DNA from: Clostridiales bacterium
Lineage (GTDB): Bacteria > Bacillota > Clostridia > Lachnospirales > Lachnospiraceae
Assembly: GCA_021203365.1 (NCBI GenBank)
Contig: JAJQBI010000018.1
Span: forward strand, 1 to 61,632
Reading direction: 5' to 3'
Length of the DNA: 61,632 bases
Shown here: one piece after another, positions 34,793 through 43,929 of the stretch
Numbering within the stretch: position 1 is the stretch's first letter
Layout of the letters: each line of letters begins with the position of its first letter
Translations under genes and position numbers: made by a program
The notes under the pieces: model-generated
What the model was told of the DNA's origin: nothing
Databases searched by the model: none
Seen by the model: only the letters and a program-made list of their open reading frames with translations

Positions 34793-35140
34793 ATGAACGA
34801 CATTATCAAGAGCATTGAGGCAGAGCAGCTGAAGGCAGAGGCACCGCAGTTCCGTGTGGGCGACACGGTGAGAGTACACGCGCTGATCCGTGAGGGTACC
34901 CGGGAGAGAATTCAGATTTTTGAGGGCACCGTTCTCAAGAGACAGGGCGGCGGAGTGAGAGAGACCTTCACTGTGAGAAAGACCTCCAACGGAATCGGTG
35001 TTGAGAAGACCTGGCCGGTACATTCTCCTCATGTAGTGAAGGTTGAGGTGATCCGTTACGGCAAGGCACGCCGTGCGAAGCTGAACTATCTGAGAGATCG
35101 CGTGGGCAAGTCCGCGAAGGTTAAGGAGCGCAGAAGATAA
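34793..35140 (+). CDS. rplS: 50S ribosomal protein L19
   Basis: 115 residues at the subunit interface of the large ribosomal subunit. Motifs [34 protein letters not shown] and [23 protein letters not shown] are diagnostic. It has its own promoter and terminator. Confidence 0.97.
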   Translation: MNDIIKSIEAEQLKAEAPQFRVGDTVRVHALIREGTRERIQIFEGTVLKRQGGGVRETFTVRKTSNGIGVEKTWPVHSPHVVKVEVIRYGKARRAKLNYLRDRVGKSAKVKERRR

Positions 35141-35225
35141 GCTTGATTTCAAAGGGCAGGAGCTGCCGCGAAATGCTCTGCGCAGCCTGTGCGCGGGACA
35201 TACAGGGTATTTTGTTACAGATCGG

Positions 35226-35269
35226 AGAGGGACAGGGACGATAGAAATGGGAACTGTCCCTCTTTTTTT
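35226..35269 (+). terminator. Terminator of rplS
   Basis: agagggacag / ctgtccctct stem with a 7-T run. It contains an in-frame ATG (35247) that is therefore unlikely to be the lepB start. Confidence 0.85.
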
Positions 35270-35294
35270 ACAGAAACTGGGATGGAAGTATGAT

Positions 35295-36067
35295 ATGAAA
35301 GAAAATAAACCAAAGCGGGACAGGCCCAGAGATATAAGCTGGAAGCGCAAATACCGGGAGGAAAAGACCTGGTTTGGAGAACTGAAGGAAAGATTTGGAT
35401 TCGGACCGGTTCCCGGGGAAAAAAACCGCTGGTTTTTCCCGATGAGGAGGAAGCTAAGGAAACCTGGACAGATACCCTGAAAGAGAATCTGAAAGAAAAC
35501 AGGGCCATCGCCGGAGCCAGGGAAAAGCTTTCCGTAGATCGAAACCGGCGATTCCTGCGCTGGGTTTTTGATATCACAGTGACCGTGATTTTTTCTGTCC
35601 TCGCGGCGATCTATTTTTTTCAGCCGGTGATCATGCAGGAGAGCTCTATGGAGCCCACACTGTCTGTTGGATACAGGTATTTTGTCAACCGGGCGATCTA
35701 CACCTTTTCATCTCCCCAAAGAGGGGACATTATTGTCTTTAAAACCAACGGAAGCGACGACGCTGCCCTTCACATCAGCCGGGTGATCGGTCTTCCGGGA
35801 GAAACCGTTCAGATTGTGGACGGGGAGATCCTGATCGACGGGGAGGTTTATGAGGATACAGGAGATTATCCGGAGATTGTCAGCGGCGGTCTGGCGGACA
35901 GCTCTGTTACCCTGGAGAGCGGAGAATACTTTGTGCTGGGGGACAATCGCAATAACAGTGAGGACAGCCGCTACGGCGATATCGGGAACATAAAGAAAAA
36001 ATATATTGTAGGCAAGATCTGGTTTACAATTTCCCCGTTAAGTGAAATCGGATTTGTGGACAACTGA
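35295..36067 (+). pseudogene. lepB: Signal peptidase I, frameshifted at an A7 run
   Basis: Type I signal peptidase, cleaving exported preproteins. A basic cytoplasmic N-terminus (from MKENKPKRDRPRD, ATG 35295) reads to GPVPGEK, where the frame is lost; the second frame continues KPLVFPDEEEAKETW, one membrane helix (about 97-117) and the catalytic domain with the Ser in QESSMEPTLS and the Lys region ISRVIGLPGE, then GDNRNNSEDSR. Adding one A to the run at 35419-35425 gives a continuous 257-residue protein. The catalytic part alone (in-frame GTG at 35579) starts inside the membrane helix. An essential gene makes sequence error likely. Confidence 0.8.
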
Positions 36068-36079
36068 GAGGGACAGAAA

Positions 36080-36919
36080 ATGAATGTACAGTGGTATCCG
36101 GGACATATGACAAAGGCAAGGCGGCAGATGCAGGAGGACATAAAGCTGATTGATCTCATTATTGAGATCACAGATGCCCGCATCCCCCTTTCCAGCCGCA
36201 ACCCGGATATAGATACCCTTGGAAAAAACCGCCAGCGCCTGATTCTGCTGAACAAGGCGGATCTGGCGGATGAAAGACAGAATGCCGCTTGGCTCGCCTT
36301 CTTTCGTGAAAAAGGTTATTTTGCGGTGAAGCTGGATTCCCGCAGCCGGAGTGCCATGAAGAATGTGAACGAGGCCATCCGGCAGGCCTGCCAGGAAAAG
36401 AGAGAACGGGATCTGAGACGGGGAATCAAAAACCGTCCCATCCACGCTATGGTTGTCGGCATTCCCAATGTGGGGAAATCTACTTTTATCAACACCTTTG
36501 CCGGGCGGGCCTGTGCAAAGACCGGCAACCGTCCCGGCGTAACCAAAGGAAAGCAGTGGATCCGGCTGAATAAGGATGTGGAGCTTCTGGACACGCCCGG
36601 TATCCTCTGGCCGAAATTTGAAGACCAGGAGGTGGGCCGGCGCCTGGCCTTTGTGGGCTCGGTCAGGGACGATATCCTGAACCTGGAAGAGCTTTCCCTT
36701 GAATTGATACAGGTCCTTAAGGAACTGTATCCCGGAGCTCTGAACCAGCGTTACGCCATTTCCGAGGAGGGAACTCCCGTGGAGCTTCTGGAGGCGCTGG
36801 CCAGATCCAGAGGCTGTATAAAGAAGGGCGAGGAGGTTGACTACGCCAGAGCCAGCAGCCTGCTTTTTGACGATTTCCGGGCCGGACGCATCGGGCGGGT
36901 GACCCTGGAGTGGGCGTAA
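36080..36919 (+). CDS. rbgA: Ribosome biogenesis GTPase RbgA (YlqF)
   Basis: 279 residues, circularly permuted GTPase needed for late 50S assembly. The order G4 (LNKADLAD) - G1 (GIPNVGKSTF) - G3 (DTPG) is visible. The N-terminal VQWYPGHMTKARRQM is the family signature. It starts 12 bp after lepB; the rplS-lepB-rbgA-rnhB order is widespread in Firmicutes. Confidence 0.95.
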   Translation: MNVQWYPGHMTKARRQMQEDIKLIDLIIEITDARIPLSSRNPDIDTLGKNRQRLILLNKADLADERQNAAWLAFFREKGYFAVKLDSRSRSAMKNVNEAIRQACQEKRERDLRRGIKNRPIHAMVVGIPNVGKSTFINTFAGRACAKTGNRPGVTKGKQWIRLNKDVELLDTPGILWPKFEDQEVGRRLAFVGSVRDDILNLEELSLELIQVLKELYPGALNQRYAISEEGTPVELLEALARSRGCIKKGEEVDYARASSLLFDDFRAGRIGRVTLEWA

Positions 36920-36931
36920 AGGAGACGGATA

Positions 36932-37696
36932 ATGAAAACAGTGGAAGAGATAAAGGAAGAGTTTTCCTCCGCTCCGGTAAGTGAATATGGCCGCCTGTAT
37001 GAGAAATATGCCGACGATACCCGAAGCGGGGTGCGAGGTCTTGTGTTTTCTTACAGGAAGCGGGAGAGAAATCTGGCCATAGAGCGCCAGCGCATGGAGA
37101 CCATGAAGTATTACGAAAAAAAATACAGCCATGTGGGACATCTGTGTGGGATCGACGAGGTGGGCCGGGGGCCCCTGGCCGGTCCGGTGGTAGCCTGTGC
37201 GGTGATTCTTCCCCCGGACTGTGATCTGCTCTATATCAACGATTCCAAAAAGCTTTCCCCCGCAAGGAGAGAGAGCCTTTATCCTCAGATTCTGGAGACG
37301 GCGGTGGCGGTGGGAATCGGTGCTGTGGGTCCGGAGAGGATTGATGAGATCAATATTCTCCAGGCCACCTATGAGGCCATGCGCCAGGCAGTGGGACAGC
37401 TTGCCGTTCGTCCGGATCTGCTTCTGAACGACGCGGTGACCATTCCCGGTGTGGATATTCCCCAGGTTCCCATTATTAAGGGGGATGCAAAAAGTATTTC
37501 TATTGCCGCGGCCAGCATCGTGGCGAAGGTGACCCGGGATCGGATGATGGTGGAATATGACCGGGAAATGCCCCGGTACGGCTTCGCGGCCAATAAGGGA
37601 TACGGGTCCGCGGCTCATATACAGGCGCTGAAGGAATATGGCCCCTCTCCGATCCACAGAAAAAGCTTCCTGAAAGGAATCTGCCAGGAAGGATAA
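36932..37696 (+). CDS. rnhB: Ribonuclease HII
   Basis: 254 residues removing ribonucleotides and RNA from DNA hybrids. The catalytic core has GIDEVGRGPLAGPVV (Asp, Glu), ILPPDCDLLYINDSKKLSP and SIAAASIVAKVTRD. An N-terminal helical extension (about 1-70) precedes it, as in Bacillus RnhB. It begins 12 bp after rbgA. Confidence 0.95.
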   Translation: MKTVEEIKEEFSSAPVSEYGRLYEKYADDTRSGVRGLVFSYRKRERNLAIERQRMETMKYYEKKYSHVGHLCGIDEVGRGPLAGPVVACAVILPPDCDLLYINDSKKLSPARRESLYPQILETAVAVGIGAVGPERIDEINILQATYEAMRQAVGQLAVRPDLLLNDAVTIPGVDIPQVPIIKGDAKSISIAAASIVAKVTRDRMMVEYDREMPRYGFAANKGYGSAAHIQALKEYGPSPIHRKSFLKGICQEG

Positions 37697-37717
37697 GACC
37701 ACGGACGAGACACATAA

Positions 37718-37757
37718 AGCTCCGGCCCGGTTCTTTCCCATGTACCGGACCGGAGCT
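37718..37757. promoter_or_regulatory. Strong hairpin between rnhB and yraN
   Basis: agctccgg-c-ccggt pairs with accgg-a-ccggagct around a 12-nt loop. No T-run follows, so it is not a standard terminator; it may be an attenuator, RNase site or stabiliser. Confidence 0.6.
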
Positions 37758-37801
37758 GCACGAAGGATACCTACATACAATCGCGAAACGGAAGGATTTG
37801 A

Positions 37802-38161
37802 CTGGCAGAGAATAAGAGAAGAGTAGGAGCGGAATATGAGGACAGAGCCGCCCGGTTTCTTACAGAGAAAGGCCTTCGGATTCTGCGGCGGAACTATCGC
37901 TGTCCCCAGGGAGAGATTGACATTATTGCCCGGGAAGGAGCCTGTCTTGTGTTTGTGGAGGTGAAAGCCCGGCGGAGAACTGCGGGGGGCAGCCCTTTTT
38001 CCGCTGTGGGACCGGCCAAGCAGAAGGTGATCAGCCGTGTGGCAGAGGATTATCTGGCCCGCGTATATCGAAGAACAGATATTCCCTGCCGCTTTGATGT
38101 GATCGGGTTTGAGGGAAAAGAGGTTTACTGGGTACGCGACGCCTTTGATTACAGACACTGA
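37802..38161 (+). CDS. yraN: YraN/UPF0102 family endonuclease-like protein
   Basis: 119 residues of the Holliday-junction-resolvase-like fold: GAEYEDRAARFLTEKGLRILRRN, GEIDIIAREGACLVFVEVKARR (the DxnExK nuclease core) and a C-terminal RFDVIGFEG. In-frame stop TGA (37799-37801) is immediately followed by CTG at 37802, and the conserved N-terminus (AENKRRVGAEYE) starts there. No ATG, GTG or TTG is in frame before residue 50. An aagga site stands 6 bp upstream, so CTG is the likely start unless a base is wrong nearby. It follows rnhB, a classic neighbour. Confidence 0.85.
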   Translation: MAENKRRVGAEYEDRAARFLTEKGLRILRRNYRCPQGEIDIIAREGACLVFVEVKARRRTAGGSPFSAVGPAKQKVISRVAEDYLARVYRRTDIPCRFDVIGFEGKEVYWVRDAFDYRH

Positions 38162-38257
38162 GACCGCCGGAGGCGGAATGTACATGGAGTGTTTTGAAAA
38201 GGCGGACAGAACCGCCGTGAGGGGATGATACAGGAAACTGGCAGGAGGCAGGACAGT

Positions 38258-39106
38258 ATGGAGATAAAATGGAAAGACGGGGTGCCGCGGATGAACGTCC
38301 GGGAAAACGCGGGGGTGACCTTTCTTACGTATCCCGCTTTTGAGGAAATTCCGGGAATCCTTCATGGATTTACCACCCGCCTGGGCGGTGTAAGCCAGGG
38401 AATTTTCGGGACTATGAATCTGAGCTTCACCCGGGGGGATGAGGAGAACGCGGTGAGAGAGAATTATCGCCGGATCGGCAGAGCCCTGGGATTTTCCCCG
38501 GAAGATCTGGTCACTTCGGATCAGACTCACACCACAAATGTCCGTGTTGTCACAGAGGCAGACCGGGGCTGTGGGATCACAAAACCCCGGCTCTACACCG
38601 ATGTGGACGGTATGGTGACGGATGTGCCGGGACTGGTGCTGGCCACTTTTTACGCGGACTGTGTGCCTCTGTATTTTGTGGATCCGGACCACCGGGCCAT
38701 CGGCCTGTCCCATTCCGGATGGCGGGGTACCGCCGGCCGGATGGGAGAGCGTACAGTGAAAAAAATGAGAGAAACCTATGGCTCCCGCCCGGACCGTCTT
38801 CTGGCGGCCGTGGGTCCTTCCATATGCCAGGACTGCTATGAGGTAAGCCAGGATGTGATCGGGGAATTTGAGAGAGCGTTTAAAAGGGAATACTGGGATC
38901 GGCTCTTTTATAAAAAAGCCAATGGAAAATATCAGCTGGATCTGTGGGAGGCCAATCGCCGGATCCTTCTGGAAGCCGGAATCCCGGAAACCCGGATTTC
39001 CATGCCCGGAATCTGCACCTGCTGTAATCCGGATTTTCTGTTTTCCCATCGGGCCACCGGGGGAAAGAGGGGAAATCTGGGAGCCTTTCTTGGACTGAGA
39101 CCGTAG
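38258..39106 (+). CDS. pgeF: Multicopper-oxidase-like purine nucleoside phosphorylase PgeF (YfiH)
   Basis: About 282 residues from the ATG at 38258 (aggagg 9 bp before); an in-frame ATG at 38225 is possible. Zinc-site motifs are SDQTHTTNV (His), FYADCVPLYF (Cys) and LSHSGWRGTAGRM (His). Members act on purine nucleosides or edit peptidoglycan precursors; which applies here is not visible. Confidence 0.9.
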   Translation: MEIKWKDGVPRMNVRENAGVTFLTYPAFEEIPGILHGFTTRLGGVSQGIFGTMNLSFTRGDEENAVRENYRRIGRALGFSPEDLVTSDQTHTTNVRVVTEADRGCGITKPRLYTDVDGMVTDVPGLVLATFYADCVPLYFVDPDHRAIGLSHSGWRGTAGRMGERTVKKMRETYGSRPDRLLAAVGPSICQDCYEVSQDVIGEFERAFKREYWDRLFYKKANGKYQLDLWEANRRILLEAGIPETRISMPGICTCCNPDFLFSHRATGGKRGNLGAFLGLRP

Positions 39107-39113
39107 AGAGACC

Positions 39114-39158
39114 GGAAGATAATAAAAAAGCGCCTGAGGCGCTTTTTTATTATCTTCC
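39114..39158. terminator. Bidirectional terminator between pgeF and prs
   Basis: A near-perfect 21 bp stem, ggaagataataaaaaagcgcc and its complement around a 3-nt loop, with A/T tracts on both sides. It overlaps the prs stop codon. Confidence 0.92.
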
Positions 39159-40322
39159 GTTTACTTTTTTCATGAGAGCCATGATCTTCTCGTTGCTGGA
39201 GCGAACCTTTTCCACGGAGACATCGTGATTGATGGTGTCGATAATGCTCGCCAGATATTTGCTCATGCTGGCCTCTATATAATAGGGACGCTGGAGAAGC
39301 TCAGGAAGCCGGTAGTTCAGGTTGGTGGTGATCAGCCGGTCCAGCCATCCTCTCTCGTAGTATTCGTCAAATTTCGCCAGGCCTTCGGTGAACAGACCAT
39401 AGGTGGTGCAGATAAATACACGGTTTGCTTTTCGCTCCTTAATCTGTCTGGCCACGTCCAGCATGCTCTCCCCGGAGGAGATCATGTCGTCAATGATAAT
39501 TACGTCCTTGCCTTCCACGGAATCGCCCAGAAATTCGTGAGCAACGATGGGGTTCTTCCCGTTGACAATGGTGGAATAGTCCCTCCTCTTATAGAACATT
39601 CCCATATCCACGCCCAGAATGTTGGAAAAATATACGGCTCTTGACATGGCGCCCTCATCCGGGCTGATGATCATCAGATGGTCATTGTCCGGTTTAAAAT
39701 CCGGCACGTTTTTCACCAGGGCCTTTAAAAACTGGTAGGTGGGGAAAAAGTTGTCAAAGCCCTTTAAGGGAATGGAATTCTGCACACGGGGATCATGGGC
39801 GTCAAAAGTGATGATATTGGCTACTCCCATATTGCCAAGCTCCCGCAGCGCCAGCGCGCAGTCCAGGGACTCTCTCTTGGAACGCCGGTGCTGCCGGCCC
39901 TCATAGAGGAAGGGCATGATCACGTTGATGCGGTGGGCCTTGCCGGTGGCGGCGGAGATGATCCGTTTCAGATCCTGATAGTGGTTGTCCGGGGACATGT
40001 GGTTGCGGTGGCCGCATACGGTGTAGGTCAGGCTGTAATTTGTCACGTCCACCATGATAAACAGATCCGCACCGCGGACAGATTCGCGGATATATCCCTT
40101 CCCCTCGCCGGTTCCGAAACGGGGACACTCACAGTCAATAAGAAAGGTCTTTTCGCAGTAGCCCTGGGGAACCAGAGTGGTTCTCTTGGCCTCCACCAGC
40201 TCCTTGCGGAATTTCACCAGCTTTCTGTCCACTTCCTCCGCAAGAGGACGGCAGCCTTCCAGGGCGGCGATCCGGATGGGGGCGACAGGGATGGATTTCT
40301 CCAGCAATTCTATGTTCGGCAT
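39150..40322 (-). CDS. prs: Ribose-phosphate pyrophosphokinase (long form)
   Basis: About 390 residues, making PRPP from ribose-5-phosphate and ATP. It shows TFDAHDPRVQNSIPL and the PRPP loop DVIIIDDMISSGESM; the N-terminal half includes GYIRESVRGADLFIMVDVTNYS. It is 70-80 residues longer than the usual Prs, a form frequent in Lachnospiraceae. ATG 40322 is chosen because aggagga stands before it; the frame is open for 19 more codons. Confidence 0.92.
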   Translation of the reverse strand: MPNIELLEKSIPVAPIRIAALEGCRPLAEEVDRKLVKFRKELVEAKRTTLVPQGYCEKTFLIDCECPRFGTGEGKGYIRESVRGADLFIMVDVTNYSLTYTVCGHRNHMSPDNHYQDLKRIISAATGKAHRINVIMPFLYEGRQHRRSKRESLDCALALRELGNMGVANIITFDAHDPRVQNSIPLKGFDNFFPTYQFLKALVKNVPDFKPDNDHLMIISPDEGAMSRAVYFSNILGVDMGMFYKRRDYSTIVNGKNPIVAHEFLGDSVEGKDVIIIDDMISSGESMLDVARQIKERKANRVFICTTYGLFTEGLAKFDEYYERGWLDRLITTNLNYRLPELLQRPYYIEASMSKYLASIIDTINHDVSVEKVRSSNEKIMALMKKVNGR

Positions 40323-40534
40323 AATCTTCCTCCTGAGTAATCGGCATATATGGCGGTAAAAAGCCTTGCGTCGCGTCAATCATAACATCCGGGTACAGAA
40401 TCAGTCAAGAGAATTTATCAGGATTTGTGGCAGAGATTCGGTTGATTTTTATCGTCAAAATTGTTATGATAGGGATGGCCCGCCCGGGAAAGCTTTTCCC
40501 ACGGGTTAATTCTTTTAAGTGAAAGACAACAGCG

Positions 40535-41941
40535 ATGAAAGACAACAGACATGTGATTTCCGGGATTCACCCGGACAGCCTGGCACAGGAGATGGAGCTC
40601 GCTCCCGGTGATGTTCTGCTTTCCATCAACGGACAGAGTGTGGAGGACGTATTTGATTACCGTTATCTGATGAACGATGAATCCGTTGTCCTGCTGATCG
40701 AGAAGGCGGACGGCGATCTGTGGGAGCTGGAGGTTGAGAAGGACTTTGATGAAGATCTGGGAATTGAATTTGAAAACGGACTGATGGATGATTACCGGTC
40801 CTGCTCCAATCAATGTGTCTTCTGCTTTATCGATCAGATGCCTCCGGGTATGAGGGAGACTCTTTATTTTAAGGACGACGATTCACGCCTTTCCTTTCTG
40901 CAGGGGAATTATGTCACACTGACCAACATGAGCGCCCATGACATTGAACGGATTATCCGTTATCGCCTGGAGCCGGTAAATATTTCTTTTCAGACCATGA
41001 ATCCGGAGCTTCGGTGCCGGATGCTTCACAATCGATTCGCCGGACAGGCTCTTGAGAAGACGGACGCTCTTTATAAGGCGGGGATTGCCATGAACGGGCA
41101 GATTGTCCTGTGTAAGGGGCTGAATGACGGGAAAGAGCTGGAATACAGCCTTTCCAGGCTTTCCGCCTACGCGCCGGTTCTTCAGAGTGTGTCCATTGTT
41201 CCTGTGGGACTTACGAAATACCGGGAGGGACTTTTCCCTCTGGAGCTGTTTACACAGGAGGATGCAAAGAAGCTTCTGGAGCAGGTGCACCGATGGCAGA
41301 GCGTGATGATGGAACGCTTTGGAATCCACTTTGTTCACGCTTCTGACGAGTGGTATATTCTGGCTGGAGCGGAATTTCCGGAGGAGGAACGGTACGACGG
41401 TTATCTTCAGCTGGAGAACGGAGTGGGGATGCTCCGGCTTCTGGAGAAGGAGATTGACGAAGCCCTGAAGGCAAGGGCCGGGGATGAACGCAGAATCCGT
41501 GCTTCTCTGGCCACCGGGAAGCTGGCGGCGCCCTATCTTCTCGGGTATATGGAACGGATTCGGCAGAAGTTTCCCGGTACACAGGTCACCGTTTACGCCA
41601 TTGAGAATCATTTCTTCGGAGAGAGCATCACCGTCTCCGGGCTCGTTACCGGGCAGGATCTTAAGGAACAGCTGGCCGGACGGGAGCTGGGAGAAAAGCT
41701 TCTGCTTCCCTGCAATATGCTTCGGGAGAATGAGGAGGTTTTTCTGGACGATATGACGGTGGAGGAGCTTGGCGCCTTCCTTGGCACGGAGATTGTGGTT
41801 GTGGGGCCAGATGGGGCGGATCTGATAAACACGGTTCTGGAACCGCCCAGTCACAAAAAAATCAGGAGGAGACAGATATATGAGCAAACCGGTAGCAGCG
41901 ATTGTGGGACGGCCGAATGTGGGGAAATCCACTCTCTTTAA
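40535..41941 (+). CDS. PDZ/radical-SAM-like DUF512 protein
   Basis: 468 residues. N-terminal PDZ-like domain (about 5-60, SLAQEMELAPGDVLLSING), then a Cys motif CSNQCVFCFIDQMPPGM (about 90-106) of the CxxxCxxC-related type seen in radical SAM-like clusters, a TIM-barrel part, and DUF512 (about 270-440, ending TEIVVVGPDGADLINTVL). It precedes der in many Clostridia; a role in ribosome or GTPase-linked maturation is inference. The last 21 residues run into der in another frame. One more A in the 7-A run at 41855-41861 would instead stop it at TGA in an ATGA overlap with der. Confidence 0.85.
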   Translation: MKDNRHVISGIHPDSLAQEMELAPGDVLLSINGQSVEDVFDYRYLMNDESVVLLIEKADGDLWELEVEKDFDEDLGIEFENGLMDDYRSCSNQCVFCFIDQMPPGMRETLYFKDDDSRLSFLQGNYVTLTNMSAHDIERIIRYRLEPVNISFQTMNPELRCRMLHNRFAGQALEKTDALYKAGIAMNGQIVLCKGLNDGKELEYSLSRLSAYAPVLQSVSIVPVGLTKYREGLFPLELFTQEDAKKLLEQVHRWQSVMMERFGIHFVHASDEWYILAGAEFPEEERYDGYLQLENGVGMLRLLEKEIDEALKARAGDERRIRASLATGKLAAPYLLGYMERIRQKFPGTQVTVYAIENHFFGESITVSGLVTGQDLKEQLAGRELGEKLLLPCNMLRENEEVFLDDMTVEELGAFLGTEIVVVGPDGADLINTVLEPPSHKKIRRRQIYEQTGSSDCGTAECGEIHSL

Positions 41942-43205
41942 CGCCCTGGCGGGTTCCATGATTTCTATTGTCCAGGATACGCCGGGCGTAACCAGAGATC
42001 GGATTTACGCGGACGTTACCTGGCTGAATAAATCCTTTACGCTGGTGGACACCGGCGGCATTGAGCCGGACAGCAGCGACGTGATCCTCTCACAGATGAG
42101 AGAGCAGGCCCAGATCGCCATGGAGACAGCGGATGTGATTCTTTTTATCACAGACGTTCGCCAGGGTCTGGTAGATTCGGACGCGAAGGTGGCGGATATG
42201 CTTCGCCGCAGCAAAAAGCCGGTGATCCTTGTGGTGAACAAGGTGGACAGCCTGGCAAAATACGAGATGGATGTCTATGAGTTTTACAACCTGGGGATCG
42301 GGGAACCTGTTCCCATCTCCGCTGCCAACCGCACGGGACTTGGGGAAATGCTGGATGCGCTGATCCGCCTGTTTCCGGAGGGCGCGGGAGAGGAGGAAGA
42401 GGATGACACACCCAGGATCGCCATTGTGGGCAAGCCTAATGTGGGAAAATCCTCTCTGATCAACCGCCTTCTCGGGGAAGACCGGGTGATCGTGTCCGAT
42501 GTGGCGGGAACCACCCGGGATGCGGTGGACGCCAGGGTGACCTGGGAGGGGAAGGAGTATATCTTTATTGACACAGCCGGACTTCGCCGCAAAAGTAAGG
42601 TGAAGGAGGAGATCGAGAGATACAGTGTGATCCGCGCGGTGTCCGCGGTGGAGCGTTCGGATATTGTGGTGGTGATGATCGACGCGGCGGAGGGAATCAC
42701 GGAGCACGACGCCAGAATCGCCGGGATTGCCCACGAGAAGGGAAAAGGTGTGATTATCGCCGTAAATAAATGGGACGCCGTGGAAAAGAACGACAAAACC
42801 ATTTACCGGTTTACGGAGCGCATTCGTCAGGTTCTTTCCTATATGTCCTACGCGCAGATTCTGTTTATCTCCGCCAGAACAGGGCAGAGGGTATCGAAGC
42901 TGTTTCCCTGTATCGACATGGTTATGGAAAATCAGACCCTGCGGATCCAGACCGGCGTGCTCAACGAGATCCTCTCTGAGGCGGTGGCCATGCAGCAGCC
43001 GCCCTCTGACCGAGGAAGACGGCTGAAAATATACTATATGACACAGGTGGGGGTAAAGCCTCCGACCTTTGTGGTTTTTGTCAACAGCAGAGAACTGATG
43101 CATTTTTCCTATACAAGATACCTGGAAAACAAAATCCGGGATGCTTTCGGCTTCGCCGGGACGTCTCTGAAATTTATTATCCGCGAACGCGGGGAAAAGG
43201 ACTGA
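41880..43205 (+). CDS. der: Ribosome assembly GTPase Der (EngA)
   Basis: 441 residues with two tandem G domains, GRPNVGKSTLFN (about 10) and GKPNVGKSSLIN (about 186), each followed by DTPG/DTAG and NKxD motifs, then a KH-like domain. It acts in 50S maturation. The start overlaps the DUF512 gene end. Confidence 0.97.
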   Translation: MSKPVAAIVGRPNVGKSTLFNALAGSMISIVQDTPGVTRDRIYADVTWLNKSFTLVDTGGIEPDSSDVILSQMREQAQIAMETADVILFITDVRQGLVDSDAKVADMLRRSKKPVILVVNKVDSLAKYEMDVYEFYNLGIGEPVPISAANRTGLGEMLDALIRLFPEGAGEEEEDDTPRIAIVGKPNVGKSSLINRLLGEDRVIVSDVAGTTRDAVDARVTWEGKEYIFIDTAGLRRKSKVKEEIERYSVIRAVSAVERSDIVVVMIDAAEGITEHDARIAGIAHEKGKGVIIAVNKWDAVEKNDKTIYRFTERIRQVLSYMSYAQILFISARTGQRVSKLFPCIDMVMENQTLRIQTGVLNEILSEAVAMQQPPSDRGRRLKIYYMTQVGVKPPTFVVFVNSRELMHFSYTRYLENKIRDAFGFAGTSLKFIIRERGEKD

Positions 43206-43212
43206 GGCTGTT

Positions 43213-43884
43213 ATGGAACGTATCATATGCTTGGCCATTGGCTACGCCTTCGGGCTGATTCAGACCTCCTATCTGCTCGGCAGACTGGCTCATCATACGG
43301 ATATCCGTGACCATGGGAGCGGCAACGCGGGAACCACCAACGCGTACCGCACCTTCGGCAAAAAGGCGGGGGCTGTGACCCTTGTGGGGGACTGCCTGAA
43401 GTGTGTTCTGGCGGGAGTGGTGGTCCGGGCGATTTTTGGAGGAAGCGGTTCGGATATTATGCCCCTTCTGGTCCTTTACTCCTCCGCCGGCTGTATTCTG
43501 GGACACAATTTCCCGATTTATCTGAAAATGCGGGGAGGGAAAGGAATCGCGGCCTCGGTGGGAATGCTGATCGTCTTTGACTGGAAGCTGCTTCTGATCT
43601 GTGCGGTGGTGTTTTTTGCGCTGTTTTTTACCACCCACTATGTGTCGCTGTGTTCCCTGTGCGGGTATCTGGTGGCGCTGGTGTGTATGATCCTTTTCGG
43701 ACAGATGGGTTTTTACGGGATGGATGCCGGTCACAGGCTGGAGCTGTATGTGGTCATGGCTCTTTTGACCATTCTGGCCTACTACCGGCACAGGGCAAAT
43801 ATTGTCCGGCTGATTCACGGAACGGAGAGCAAGGTTTACCTGTCCGGCTCCTCAAAAAAAGAGGATGGACAGGATTCCCGGTAA
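43213..43884 (+). CDS. plsY: Acyl-phosphate:glycerol-3-phosphate acyltransferase
   Basis: 223 residues, membrane enzyme making lysophosphatidic acid with acyl-phosphate. Family motifs are GSGNAGTTNAYRTFGKKAG (about 36-54), GHNFPIYLKMRGGKGIAAS and several helices. It is longer at the C-terminus than average PlsY by about 20 polar residues. It follows der by 8 bp, as often in Clostridia. Confidence 0.93.
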   Translation: MERIICLAIGYAFGLIQTSYLLGRLAHHTDIRDHGSGNAGTTNAYRTFGKKAGAVTLVGDCLKCVLAGVVVRAIFGGSGSDIMPLLVLYSSAGCILGHNFPIYLKMRGGKGIAASVGMLIVFDWKLLLICAVVFFALFFTTHYVSLCSLCGYLVALVCMILFGQMGFYGMDAGHRLELYVVMALLTILAYYRHRANIVRLIHGTESKVYLSGSSKKEDGQDSR

Positions 43885-43888
43885 GGAC

Positions 43889-43929
43889 TTAAAAAGACCG
43901 GACGGAAATTTACCGTCCGGTCTTTTTAA
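43889..43929. terminator. Bidirectional terminator between plsY and the aldo/keto reductase
   Basis: ttaaaaagaccggacgg pairs perfectly with its complement around a 7-nt loop, serving both converging genes. Confidence 0.92.

Noticed and set aside
35247..35294. lepB start at the ATG at 35247
   Set aside because: That ATG lies inside the rplS terminator hairpin; the ATG at 35295 starts the basic N-terminus typical of the family.
36038..39049. 1003-codon minus-strand open frame across rbgA, rnhB, yraN and pgeF
   Set aside because: Four recognisable plus-strand genes occupy it. Its product is low-complexity His/Pro/Ser-rich, typical of antisense frames in GC-rich DNA.
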